Positions 34,082-45,545 of a stretch of 64,000 bases of DNA are shown piece by piece (the first letter of the stretch is position 1; each line of letters begins with the position of its first letter). A program made the translations under genes and the position numbers. The notes under the pieces are model-generated. The model was given only the letters and a program-made list of their open reading frames with translations. It was not told the DNA's origin and made no database searches. Source of the stretch: Deuterostichococcus epilithicus (lineage: Eukaryota > Chlorophyta > Trebouxiophyceae > Prasiolales > Stichococcaceae). Location: assembly GCA_033439295.1 (NCBI GenBank), contig JAVTLE010000007.1, positions 1,860,001 to 1,924,000 on the forward strand. Direction: 5' to 3'.

Positions 34082-35854
34082 TCACTCCAGCAGCAACTTC
34101 TGGCGCTGGCGAGTGGGCAGCTGCTGCGGCAGCGCCTGAGTCAGCGCCACCCAGCGGTCACGGCTCGCCAGCAGCGCCGGCGACGCCAGCTGCCCCTCAG
34201 CACTGTTGTCGAAATTGATGCCTGAAGAGCGCAAGGCACGCAAGACGCTCACGACAAGCCTTGATATGGGTCTGCCACAATCGAATCACGAGTCTCGTGC
34301 TCCGACTGACGATGACATGCGCTAAGGATGCGTGGCTCGCACTTCGAGGTGCCAGTCCACCATTGCGCACACGCACCTGGGCAGGGCTGTGGCTGCGGGC
34401 TGAAGAGGCGGCTGAGGTTGGTCCACAGCGGCGAGATGCCCAACGGCGGGTCCCGCAACACCACGTTGTCCACTGAGTGCTCGTAGATCTTGCCCTCACT
34501 GCAGGAGGCGCAGGCGCGACCAAACCTCAAGTTTTCGTGACAAGGGTCGTTGAACATGATCCTGTCAGGCACCCGATGACTACTGGGTAGACATTCTCAG
34601 TGATCCTGCGCATTGCCATCAAAGGATTGATGCAACACAGATCGGATCACGGAAGCCTCATCTGCACAAAAGCACTGCCCACCTGTCCAGTTTGAACTGA
34701 GAGACGCCCTCGAATCTGCCTTCCACCTCCCAGGGAATGCGCGGCACGCCTTTGAACCGCCAGCGCAGACTGATGCGATTAGACTCCGGCTGCCAGATAC
34801 GGAGGACGTCGACGCGCGTGCGTGTGAAAAAGACGCGGCCAAAGACCCGCAGAGCCTGCAGGGACAGCAGGAGGGGCAGCACGTGAAAGCATGAATGCAT
34901 GGTCCGTGCAGAGAGAAGCGTTCAGTATCACCAGCGTAGCGTTTCACGTGGAACAGTCAACGTGTCATGGCCACCACCTTGAACAGGAGTTTGTAGTTCT
35001 TTTTGCCACGCAATGTGTTGCGAGGGTCCTTGAAGACCACGTCCTCCCGGTAGATGTCATCTGCAGGTTGTCAGGATTGGCAGGTAAGGACCAAGGTGCA
35101 TGCGCAGAAAATCCAGAGTAGAGCGGCATACAGATGAGCACGTTGCTAATCATGGTGTCTCAGTTCCGTCGCGCAGACTTGCAAGGCCAGCAGCAGGCAG
35201 CTGTTGCGGCAGCCAAACAGCAAGTGTGCAGGCTGGCGGTGCGCCGGCAATCTGCGGTCGGGCGGAGAGGTGGCTAAATTTGAGGAAGCATGCAGCAGAA
35301 AGGGGGCACGCACATGTCAGGTCCCGGAAGAACAGCAGCGGGATCTCCTCGCGCAGCGTGCGGATGGCGTCGCCCACGTTGGCGTAGTAGTCCTGCCGCT
35401 TGCGCCGCTCATCCTCCTGCTCCTTGAGTTGCGACGGCGAGGGCGACTCTTCCAGCTTGACAGCCAGGTGCAGCAGGCCACCAACAGGGCGCATGAGTTG
35501 CCCTGCCAGCGTGCCGGAGACGACGGCCGCTGGCAGGCCGGCGCGCCAGGGGCTGGACGCAAACAGCGGGTAGTGGTCGGACGATGCGAAAAGCGCCTCC
35601 AGGCGATGCCGGGACAGCGGCAGCTGCTCCACCGGCTCGCATTCCGAGGGTGCTGCGGATTGCGCGCGGCAAGCTTGCTGAGGGCCTTGATTCCGGCTGC
35701 GCGCGCCTGCTGCTGTGGTGTGCTGACTGGGGTGGGTGTGCTTTCTGGCAGCGCTGGGTCCTGCGGCTGCGCCGCTGCAGCGCCTGAGGCGTGCGGCTGC
35801 GACGTCTGGATGATGCTGCGGCTGCCCTGTGCCAAATGCCCGAAGGCAGGTCAT
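34082..35854 (-). CDS. DUF2358 family protein, plastid-targeted (NTF2-like fold)
   Basis: Conserved protein of cyanobacteria, algae and plants with no settled function. It starts at MTCLRAFGTGQPQHH (35854); the first ~120 residues are Ala, Arg and Ser rich like a transit peptide. Then DYYANVGDAIRTLREEIPLL and FFRDLT (about 35320-35415), the exon IYREDVVFKDPRNTLRGKKN (about 34980-35065), FFTRTRVDVLRIWQPESNR with SLRWRFKGVPRIPWEVEGRF and EGVSQFKLDR (about 34690-34860), and IYEHSVDNVVLRDPPLGISP (about 34385-34495). It ends RQRQKLLLE. The blocks YANVGDAIRTLR, VPRIPWE and IYEHSVDNV are diagnostic of the family. Domain is complete and in the usual order. Confidence 0.9.
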
Positions 35855-36304
35855 GCTGCACGGGCCTCGTGCACGTGTGGCGGATGCCCAGGACCACTGC
35901 TATTGCAAAGTGGCCCCGCAGTAAGGGCTTTTCAAACTGACCAAGAGACAGCTGCTGCTTCAGCGGTAACTGTGAGAGTGCTGCAGTAGCGTGGTTTTGC
36001 TGTGAACTAGCAGAATCTGGGGGTGGCATCGTCGTCGGGAAGAGGGGCACAACAATAGCGGGGAGTGGAACCCACATGCCGAACAGCTTCCACAAGGGGC
36101 TTCCTTTTGCGAAAGGGGCCAAGCTGCGATGAAAGCAGAATCCGCCTGCCCAAATCAAGACAGCCACTCAGTGCATGGCTGCGCCAATTGACACACTCTC
36201 CAGCAAGCAGGTGCAAAAATCGATTTGTATGTCCTCATCAGAACGAACGAGGCTAATGAACTAGCCCGCGGCAGCGCATGTTCACACCATGCGCCGCAAC
36301 TAGA
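35855..36304. other. Intergenic, between two - strand genes
   Basis: 450 bases between the start of the DUF2358 gene and the stop of the pfkB kinase. It holds the promoter of the former and the 3' end of the latter. I see no exon. Confidence 0.45.
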
Positions 36305-38381
36305 TCAGGCCGTGCCAAGGAGGCGAGGCAGCAGCTCGACCGCAGTTGCACTGGCCCGCTTCAACCGCGACGCCGCGTGCCCGGCTGCCTGCTGCCCCTG
36401 CGCCAGCACCTTCGCCGCCGTCAAGTCTGCCAGCGTGTCGAACGCTGCGTCCACCCGCTCATGCACCCACTGCTTGGCGCGGCCCCAGGGAAGCGCCTCC
36501 CGGATGCTGCTCTCCACGCAGTGCGGCTTGCACGCCTGCGGGGACATCCATGGCACCCGCGTCGCACCAAAAGCTGGGTCCAGCAAGTGTCGGCACCATG
36601 CCACCAGCAGGCTGCTCTTGCAGGCATAGCTTTGTCATCATGAGACCTCTGATCAGAGCATGTGAATCAAATGACGTGTTGCACCTGGGGCTGTGCGACT
36701 GCTCTGGAGGCCGCCCAGTTCGCCGTCACGCCGGGCTGTCGGTCCTTTGCTGCCAGCGCCAGCATGTACGCTGTGGCAAAGGTGTCGCCAGCCCCGTTGG
36801 TGTCCTTGACGGTGGTCTGCAAGTGCAGCCACCAAAGGTGAAAACACTTGCAGACTCGCTCGCAGTGTGGCTGTTGTGTCCACGCAAACCTCTGATGCGG
36901 CCCCGGGCATGTGTGAATGCACGCTGGTGCCACTGTGCACTTTCAGCCTGCGGTCAGGCAAGGGTCGTGCTTACCTTCACTGCGGGATGGTGCGTCACAT
37001 TGCCCCCTGCATACTCATCTGCCCCCAGCTCCCCCCGCGTGACCAGCCACCTGAAATCCAACAGGAACCCGCCCGTGACTCGAAGGACCAACATGCGAGA
37101 TACGCCACCTTCCTTCACATCAAGGAATGCCCCAACCCTGTGCACACCTTTGGTGGAACCATGCTGGCTGGCTGGCATTGCTTCTCGTTGCATGGCGCCC
37201 CATCCGGCTGACTCATCAGCGCCACTGACCGCACACAAGCTTCTGATCGCATGCACGGTTTTCAGACCTCTGCATCCACTGCGCACGCCGCACCTGGCCG
37301 ACTGCGCCGCAAGGGCGCTGATGTTGCCCGCGGGCCAGGGGTCGGTCTCCACATCCGACAGGAAGACTGACACCTTGGGGCCCAGTGCCCGCTGCAGGTC
37401 CTTCGATGGCGCGTTGAAGGGCACCACACGGCCGCCATCGGTGCCGCGCTGCAGGCCCTGCGCCATGAGCCCGATCTGCTGCTGGAAGCCCGTCAGCTTG
37501 TCCCACTTGCCTGCGAGCATGCACGCATCCGAGCCTTGAGCCAGTCCGCACGTTGCCTGCTGAGGGCTTCAGCACACCCAAGCACGCTTGTGCCAAGACG
37601 ACCACGAGGGGGGGAATGCTGCCTTGGTGGGAACGCAGGCGCTGGTCTCAACAAGTGGTAGCTGATCATTCGGGACATGGAAGCTCTGTAAGAACCCCAC
37701 CTGAGCGCATGTGCACGAAGGATGCCGAGTCCATGTCCTTGGGTGTGAGCGGGCCGAGCAGCACCACGCGGGCGCGGCGGCAGTGGCGCGGCACATGCCC
37801 CGCCGTCAGCGTCTCGGCCGGCTGCGCCGTGACTTTCAGCTTGCGGCGGTGGCCCCACCAAGTGTATGTGTGCTCGAACGTCAGCGTCTCGTTCGTGTGC
37901 ACCTGATGCAGCTCGTGGGCGGCGAAGACGGTCATGTCGGCGTCGCCGCCGCCGGCTGCACGGTTGAGGAGCGGCAGCCGGTGAGCATCAGCGGTGAGTG
38001 CAACAGCGAGGAGCATGAAATGGAGCGTGAGGTGTGGCCTCGGCAGGCCGAACATCTTCTGAACGGGGGGCTGAGGTGAGCCCCGATGCAGAAGCCATCA
38101 TGCCCGCTAGCATCCACTTAAGTTCGGGGCAACCCCACCTGTCACAACGCACGCTCTGACGCCGAGAGCGCTGGCCACTGCTGCTGCATACGCTACGGCA
38201 CCGCCCTGCGGCACCAGGATGGCTGGTCAGCCTTGCGAGAAGCAAGCGGAAAAGCTCGTGAGCTCGCACAGCCTTGCAGTGCAATACCACGAAATCCCAT
38301 CATGCTCACCAGAGCGCGCTTGCCATCCACTAGGTCCACTGTCACATTGCCCACCAGCAGCAGCTGTGGCCTGCACGTCAT
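36305..38381 (-). CDS. pfkB family sugar kinase
   Basis: ATP-dependent kinase of the ribokinase/pfkB fold. The start is MTCRPQLLLVGNVTVDLVDG (38381; an in-frame ATG at 38471 is the alternative). Next AYAAAVASALGVRACVVT (about 38150-38205), HELHQVHTNETLTFEHTYTW and RARVVLLGPLTPKDMD (about 37700-37965), IGLMAQGLQRGTDGGRVVPF and PKVSVFLSDVETD (about 37310-37500), VTRGELGADEYAGGNVTHHP (about 36975-37045), and the pfkB signature TNGAGDTFATAYMLALAAKD (about 36700-36820) with the catalytic Asp of GAGD. The last exon ends ELLPRLLGTA. The substrate cannot be told from the sequence; plant proteins with this start and end include myo-inositol kinase-like members. Confidence 0.87.
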
Positions 38382-40563
38382 CCAGTACAACAGCCTCAGC
38401 GCATGATTATGACCTGCGCATGCTGATCCACGCGAGGTTTGCAGGGTTGCAGAGACAAAGCGGTGCAGCAATGCATCACCTCCAGTACTCGGACAAGAAG
38501 AGGACGACCGCCACCACTGTGGCGACCGCCAGCACGGCTTTAGCGATGCTGGAGTTGCGAAAGGTGGCCAGCGAGCTCATCGTTGAGGAGGCTGCCTTGT
38601 GGGTGCCGTGCTTCGTCACAGCACCGACGCAACAAGATGAAGCAAGGGAGGCCCGGCAGACTTGCCCCTTCACGCTTACAGGCTCATGCTCAATTGAAGA
38701 CGCCCTCTGGGCAGTGTGTGAGCCTGGGCTTTTTGCACAGCCCTGTCATCGCCAATGGATTCCACCTCAGGGTGCATCGCCAGCTGACCTGGCGTCAAAT
38801 GCTGCGGCCAGTGATGGTCGCCAGAATTCAGAACAATGCTTCACTTGCTTCGTTGACCTCCACACACTATTTGCATTCTCTAACCAGACTGCTATTGCTC
38901 GCCGTCAATTTCACAAGGCGCGGTGTCCGCCGCCGCCCACGGATGACGCACGCGACGGTCATGGAGCTGCTTGAAGGGCAGGCACATGTGTGGCCTGTCG
39001 ATTCAGCCTCCAGTAGGTACATCTCAACCAGGGCACAGTCAAGGCCTCACCCACCGCGGCAACTGAGCACCCTGCCAAACTATGTATCCTTCCTCCTCCT
39101 TGGTGCACGCAGACTTGCTGATGCCAGGCACCGTCCATCGGATTGTTCAACTACCTACCTAGAGGTATGTGCTGGTATTAAGGGCCATGCAAGGTTCTCA
39201 TATCGAGTAACAATGTTGACCTTACTATCTGATTGCAAATACCAGGGTCGTCACAAACCACATGTGCAGCATCTTCCACTAGTGCCCCAGAAAATCAGCC
39301 CTGACTGATGAACGAACTCTGTGTGAATCCAAGGCTGCAGATCCATGTAAACCAGAGGTTGCAGGGCAGTTCACGAATTGATTAGACGGCTATTGGATCA
39401 GCGTCGCAAACCAGAGCGAAGGGAACTGACGTTTAAGCTCTAGTATCTCTGCACGCCCGGCTGAGCGCCTGTGTGCATCCCGGATGCAGGCGGTGCTGCT
39501 GTGTATGTGTTGCCACCTGCAATTGTCGAGTAGCACCCTTGGCTGCTGGTCGTTCCCATATTTATACATCCAACGCGTAGCAGGCTTATTCGAATCAAAG
39601 CCACGGCGAAGCGAGCAGGTCCGCCAAAAAGACGGAGGAGCTGAGCGCACCGTTCACGGGGACTGCCGCAGGGTGTTTGGCAGGCCGACTGTACTTAGAC
39701 CCACCGCAGCAGCCCCTCGAGTGTGCGGCATCAGAGGGCACAGCTGTCTGAACTCCATTCTTGACGACCACCTCGTCGTGGCTTGAGCCGCAGCCGCCGG
39801 AGCAGCAGCAGAGCCTGGAAGAATGAGGACCAAATGAGCGAGTGGCGGCGGCAGCTACCACTCGACCAGCAGGCACACCAGCAACAGGTACAAAGCCAGA
39901 CAACACAAGCGGCATGCGGCACGCAACGTCTGTACGAGATAGCGTTTGCGCCAAGAGCAGTGGGATTTCCCAAGCTTACCGAGCCCCAGCACCGCGGCGA
40001 TTGCCGCCAGCAGAACAGCAGCACAGGTTGAGGTCGAATCCCACTGCAAAAACAACGGAGTTGCTTTGAGAAGTCAGGTTTTCAGGACTGAACTTGTTGG
40101 CGCGGCGCTGCATGCATGGTGGAGCAGCGAAGCACAGGCCAAATTCTCCCACGCTGCCTTCTCAGCGTTTGCTATGTCGGGACTCCGTTCGTTTTTCTTC
40201 ATAGGGTTTGCAACACGGTGGAGACACGGCTCACTTGCGTTGCACGCGCAGCCGAGATTGAGGTACTGCTGACGCTTGGGGCTTCAGACACGAGTTTGAG
40301 GAGACTAGATGAGAGAAAACGTGAAGATGGCCTTGCACAGAGAAAAAAAATCAAAGGGAGACGTTCTTTGTTGACCGCGCCGCACATGGACGCAAGAGCT
40401 GAGGAAAGACGAGAGGAGGCAGCTGCTACGCAGCTTCATCCATCCGTACGAGATTTTAGTCATTGCAAGCAGCCCGTACTGTTTTCAAGTCCATGTGTGC
40501 ACACATTTTTCGGCCCGGGACGCATGACCTATTCAAATGGTTTCAATTGCTGCTTTCGGCCAC
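38382..40563. other. 2.2 kb poorly explained stretch with small membrane ORFs
   Basis: No gene I can name. Two pieces on the - strand look coding. One is at 38476-38580, a 34-codon frame MSSLATFRNSSIAKAVLAVA ending in LSEYWR, mostly a single hydrophobic helix, which could be a short protein or the tail of a membrane-anchored one. The other is at 39654-40043, an exon with TCAAVLLAAIAAVLGLG (a hydrophobic helix) followed after a clean GT-AG intron by an Ala-rich exon ending LPNTLRQSP. They may belong to one gene read from 40.1 to 38.5 kb, but I cannot join them. The 38.6-39.5 kb part shows nothing. Confidence 0.35.
39654..40043 (-). CDS. Possible small membrane protein, partial model
   Basis: Unrecognised. 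The exon ending near 39969 reads WDSTSTCAAVLLAAIAAVLG after an AG acceptor at 40044, then donor GTAAGC, a good match. Spliced to the AG at about 39814 it stays open as LGSAAAPAAAAQATTRWSSR and stops at 39654. The upstream start exon is not found. A hydrophobic helix followed by an Ala-rich tail is all that can be said. It could be spurious in this GC-rich genome. Confidence 0.3.
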
Positions 40564-43500
40564 TCAGACATTAATTCCCTTTTTTTTCCCCTTCTGGCGC
40601 ACACCACCGCCCTTCGGCCTGAATTTGGAGCCGCCTGGCCGCTGGTTCTGCTTCTTCTCCTTCTTGCCGCCCTTGCGGGGACCGGCGCGCCCACCGGGCT
40701 GCTGCGCGGCATGTCCCAGGCTGCCATCCCGCTGCTGCTGCAGCATTCGCTGCTTCTTGAACTTGCCGCCCCCAGGCTTGCGCGGCGGCTGCACAAAGAC
40801 ACAAAACACACTCAGTGAGCTTTGGGGAATGGCCTATGCCATGAGGCAGAGCTGCAGCGCCCGACGCCCAGCAATCCTGCCGCAATTGGCGTGCACGGCA
40901 ATGCCACATGTGCTTGCCGAGCTACAGCAGACGTTCGTGCCTCCTCGCAAGCAGGAGTGGCCCAGACAGAACCCAGGATGTTGAAGCACAGGAGACGCAC
41001 TGGCCCTTCCTGATTTGCGCCCCTGCCGCCAGCCTTGGGGGCGCTGGCCCTGGCCGCCTTGCGCTGGACCCGTCTCGCCAGCTTGGCTCCCTGCCTGCAG
41101 ACCGAGCAGCACGACGAGGGTGTCGTTGCAGGGACAGCAGCCTGACGCCATGTGGCCAGCGGCGGCCCTGGGCCCCGATTGAAGCCAGGCGAGCTCGGGG
41201 CTGCACCCCGCATACGCTGCCTTGCTGCACTTGTGGACGCTCGCAAGGAACCGGCCAAGCTCTCAGGGCACAAGGTGAGACACAAGACCAACTTCACACT
41301 CCAAAGCCAGTGTCAGTCGTTTTCTGCTGACCTGCGGGCGGCCTTGCTGGCCTTGGCAACCGCGAGTGCGCGCGCCGACGCAGACACAGCGTCGCGCCCT
41401 AGCGCCAGCTCGGTGTCGATGAGCGACCGCAGCATGGGGAACTCCGGCGCCGGCGGCACGCTCCGCGACTGCCCGTCCTTCTGCGCGCATTTCCAGGCGC
41501 TCAGGCGTCGGCCAGGCGACATGCCAGCAAGGATTGCGCCAGCTGTGCCGGCTGCTGCTGGCACCTCAGTGTGCATGACAACAGTGCATCTGTGCAGGAC
41601 CCGTAATCGCACCTGGATCTGCGCCCAAGCGGCAGCGTCCCTCTGCGCGGCGCTGGCCGCTGAGTCGCCGCCCGCCGCCACGGCTGCGGTGAGGTCTGCA
41701 GCTGCGCTGCTGAAGGCCCGCTTCACGTGCCGTATGTTGAAGGAGCCCGACCCAATGTCCTTGCCGGCTTCCTGCAGATGAGTTGACATGATGTGGATTG
41801 AGTTCACATTGGAGATAACTGCTTGGGCTCATCAGCCAGAACTTCCTCGTGTCCCTGCCTCCTGCATGGCGCAGCGACTGCTTGATTGTTGGGGTTGAAA
41901 TTTGCACGTCTCGTACTGATTTCTTGTGCTCTGGGGCTTCGCCAGTGCGGGGGGACTCCTTTAATCCGTGTTTGTATGGCATCAGGAGCTTGTGGCTCGA
42001 GAGGTGCCGGCAGTATGCGTTGTCCCCTGGGCTGCAGGAAGTCCCGCGCAGCAAACTCCCCACAGAACACACGAAAAATATACATCCCAACTCCCGGGGC
42101 AGCTGACCTGGGGGTCCTCCACCGCCAGGAGCCACGGCTTCTGCTTCTGCTTCCACGCCGGCAGCTTTGCGGCTATGCCACCCAGCCGCACGCTGACCGC
42201 CTCGCGTTCATACCTGGGCAGCCAGGCATGCGCGCTCAGCGACTTCCACCGGGCGTGCTTCGGCACAATTGGATTGGGTTGGCAGGACACACAAGCACTG
42301 CAAACAGGCATCCGCTTTGGTGTGACTGACTGCAGTGACTGGTGCGTCTTTCAAGGGTTTACATGCGCCGTGCTGCATTGCTACACGTTTCTAGTGCGCA
42401 GGGCTGACAAGCCGCTCGTCCTTGCGCGCCTGAACTCGGAGCCGAAGCGCGCGAAGAAACGGCGCAGCAGCTGCCCCACGTCGGCGGCAGCACTGCGCGC
42501 GGACGGCTGCAGGTCCACTGCGGCCGCCTCGGCGCCTGCAGGGGGCGCCGCCTCCGGGGCCGCCGCGGTCACGCCCTCCGCCTGCAGGTGCGCTATCGCC
42601 ATCACGGCGACGCTGTAGCTGGACAGGCCGCCCGAGAACACCTGCGCAGGGGATGCAGGCCGGGAAGTCAGCAGTGCAGGCCGTGGACACAGCTTCTCGT
42701 GCCACGCCGTGGGCGCGCCGCTTGAACATCGTGTGATGGGAAGCCTTGCCGAGCTGGTCGCCAGGTTCTCGGTGTTCGAGCCGCACCGCACTCGACTGGG
42801 TGGCACCTCAAGGGGGAGGACTGGTCGCAGGACAAGCCCTGGCGCTGCACTGGGAGGCATCGACTGGGTATGAACAGGCGGAGGCACCATGCCCGCAAGG
42901 CAAGGGCACTAAAGGATAGCTGGCAGTGCCGTACCTCGTTGAGGCCCTTTTCGCGCAGAAAGGCCTTCACCACGAGGATGACCGGCCGCAGCAGCGGCAG
43001 CGCTGCCAGCTGGCGGTTGAGCATTGCGACGGCCCGCGCGCCGTTGGACGTCCCGATGCTGATGTCAGCCGGCATGCCGCCGCCTGAGAGGCGCTTGGCA
43101 TGAGGTTACAGGGGTGCAGGCAGGACTGGAAGCGTAGAGCGCACCAGTCGTGCGATGGGCCACGCCTGAGCTTAGCAGCAAGGTGACGTTCCGCTGCAGA
43201 CTGGTGGACGAACAGCAGTGCAGCAGTGCAGCCGGGGGGATGCTCTGCACGCACCCGCTGCCAGGTAGCACTTGATGATTGGTACGCGCGCTTTGATGAT
43301 CGCCGCTGGCCGGTCCGGCTGCAGCACAGGCGGCTGCGCCGCATGCAGCGCATCCAGCAGGTCCTGCATGCAGGGAAACGTGTCATATCAGCTTCGATGG
43401 CAATCGCTAGCGTTTAGAATCGCCATGAATCGTCTTGGACTGTCGTCCGGCTGTAGATGCCTAGGGAAGCCCCGGCTTGCAGGCCATGTGCAGTCGGACA

Positions 43501-45167
43501 TCTGGTTCTGCCCAAGCTCGCCAGGCATGCATGATGACGGCATGCTGAAACGTTGTCTGACAAGCTGCAGGCCCACAGCGGCCTACGTGTACGGCCGCTC
43601 CTGGCGCCGCACGGCGCAGGCGGCTGCACGCAGGATAGGAACCTGGCGACGCCCACCTCCAGCAGCCCGCTGATGGCGACGCGCGCCTCGAGGCTAAACC
43701 CTGTTGCGGGGCTCTCCAGCTCCGAGTGCGTGCCCAGCACAACAATGTCCAGGTCGGCCCCCGGCAGCGCCAGCCCCGTCGCCTGCGCGCGGTTGGTGTG
43801 AAGGCCTGTCTGTTGCAGGCAACCGAAGCACTACCCGCAAGGAGGCGCACAGCCATCCGTGTGGTCAGTGCAGGGCCGGCACGCAGCGGGTTCCCACCAA
43901 AGCCGATGATGCATGCCGCACCTTGAAGGCTGCGGGGTGGCGGCACATGAAGCATACATGATGCCGACCGTGAGCAGGAGGCTGCTGCTTTTCAGGGTTG
44001 GGTAGTGGAGACGAGCGGGCTACAGGTGGGTTTGCGGCTTAGCCTGGTTCACATCACACATGCCGCGCAACAAGGCTGCACTGACCTGGCTGCCAAACAG
44101 TGTGGCCGTTGACTGCGGCCAGATGCGCTGCGCTGCCGCACGGACGCCCGCCAAGCCCTGCTGCACAGCCGCGGCCTCTTTCCGTGTCGGCACAGCCTGC
44201 AAGGCCAAAAAGTCTCACTTGCTCGACGGAGGGGTTGAATCTTCAACCCAAAGCGATGACATCTCGATGACAGTTCAGACCTGCGACACACCGCTTCCGA
44301 CACCCCAGCTCTGCCGAATCAATGCTTTACCCTTGACACACTCTTGTGCCTTGTCTCATGAATTCAGAATACCTCTGAATGCGGAGGCATCACCTGTGCT
44401 GCAAAGCGGAGCAGCTCATGGTGCAGCTGCGACTTGGAGCCACCATTCTGGGCAGCGGCCGCCGCCTGCATGAGCGCCTCCCTCACAGTGGCGCTGTCGC
44501 CAGCGGCGCTGCTGCTGCTGGCTCCGCCGCCGCCGCCAGCAGGCAGAGGCTGCGCGACATCGCCTCGCGGGTGCCCACGTTGCTGAGGCGGCTGCTGCTG
44601 CCATGGCGGCTGCTGCAGATGCTGCTGCCACGGCAGCAGCGACGGCGGCTGCTGCTGCAGCGATGGCGAGTTCGCCGCCAGTCCAGAAAGCCGCCACGAG
44701 TGTGGAGGTGCGGGCCCTGGTGCCGTGTTCTGGAGGTATTCATGGGGTATTACCTCTGGGGGGCTCTGGCCCTGTGCCTGATGACGCATCCACTCTGGCG
44801 GCGCAGGCAGCGGTGGCGGCGTGATGGAGTTCTTCCGCGCATATGCTGACGCCAGGATGGCAGCTTCTGCGGCACTGCGCGGCCGGCCCTGGCTGCCTAC
44901 AAGCGTCCCGGTGGTGCCAGAGGGCGACGGGGCGGCTCTACCGGCCGACTGCTGCTGGCCAGGCGCCCTGCCGCGCCTCTGAGCTGTTTGCGAGCCGGAT
45001 TCGGCGGACCATGACGGTTTGCCAACGGGGCAGCCGGCCACAGCCTGCCGTGGGGCTGACAGCAGCTCGTCCTCGGCGAATTCGATGTTGCCGAACTCCA
45101 GCCTCGGTACGGCGCCCGGATCGAGGGACTGGCCGCTGTCACTGCCACTGCTGTGGTACCTCGCCAT
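40564..45167 (-). CDS. TRF4: Non-canonical poly(A) polymerase, TRF4/PAPD5 (TENT4) type
   Basis: Nucleotidyltransferase that adds short A tails to nuclear RNAs, marking them for the exosome. It starts at MARYHSSGSDSGQSLDPG (45167), with a Pro/Gln-rich first exon (to about 44375). The catalytic core begins AAAQRIWPQSTATLFGSQ (about 44050-44210) and ADLDIVVLGTHSELES (DxD metal site, about 43720-43790). It continues AIIKARVPIIKCYL (about 43270), ADISIGTSNGARAVAMLNRQ (third Asp) with LPLLRPVILVVKAFLREKGL (about 42945-43070), VFSGGLSSYSVAVMAIAHL (about 42590-42640), and LLAVEDPQ with DIGSGSFNIRHVKRAF (PAP-associated domain, about 42100 and 41735). The C terminus is Lys/Gly rich (PRKPGGGKFKKQRM to GKKKGINV), a likely nucleolar and RNA-binding tail. 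All three catalytic acids are present. Confidence 0.93.
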
Positions 45168-45545
45168 GCCGATTGTTCAGGTGTGCTCAGGAATCTTGAC
45201 TCTATCAATCGATACCTGTACAGTTGGTTCCACCTCGTATCGCAAAAGCTCCTTGTGCAGGGCTTAGCCTACCCTGCTACCTTGCTACCTTGCTACCTGC
45301 TGAACTGAGTCGGTAGGTCTCTTGCAATGCCTGCTCTCACATGCAGCCAGGAGGCCCTGGATGCCTCTAGGTGCGCATTGGTGCAAGCGGCAAGAATGCA
45401 AAAGCGACTTTGGAATGGGTCTGCCTTGCTGGCAGGTTTCCCGCCAACCACAAAAATCCAAAGCCTGCGGCCACTGACAACCTGCGCAGTTATACCTTTG
45501 CTGGTGGAGGGCGCCGCACTACGCCCTTCCCCACTCCTGATCACA
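45168..45545. promoter_or_regulatory. Divergent promoter region, TRF4 / Mpv17-like gene
   Basis: About 380 bases between two start codons. It contains a small tandem run of TACCTTGC units at about 45269-45300. In-frame ATGs upstream of 45546 (for example 45327) are possible but less likely starts. No other site is clear. Confidence 0.45.

Noticed and set aside
36346-37539. 397-codon + strand open frame opposite the pfkB kinase
   Set aside because: Antisense shadow of the kinase exons; the - strand has the GAGDTF signature and clean splice sites.
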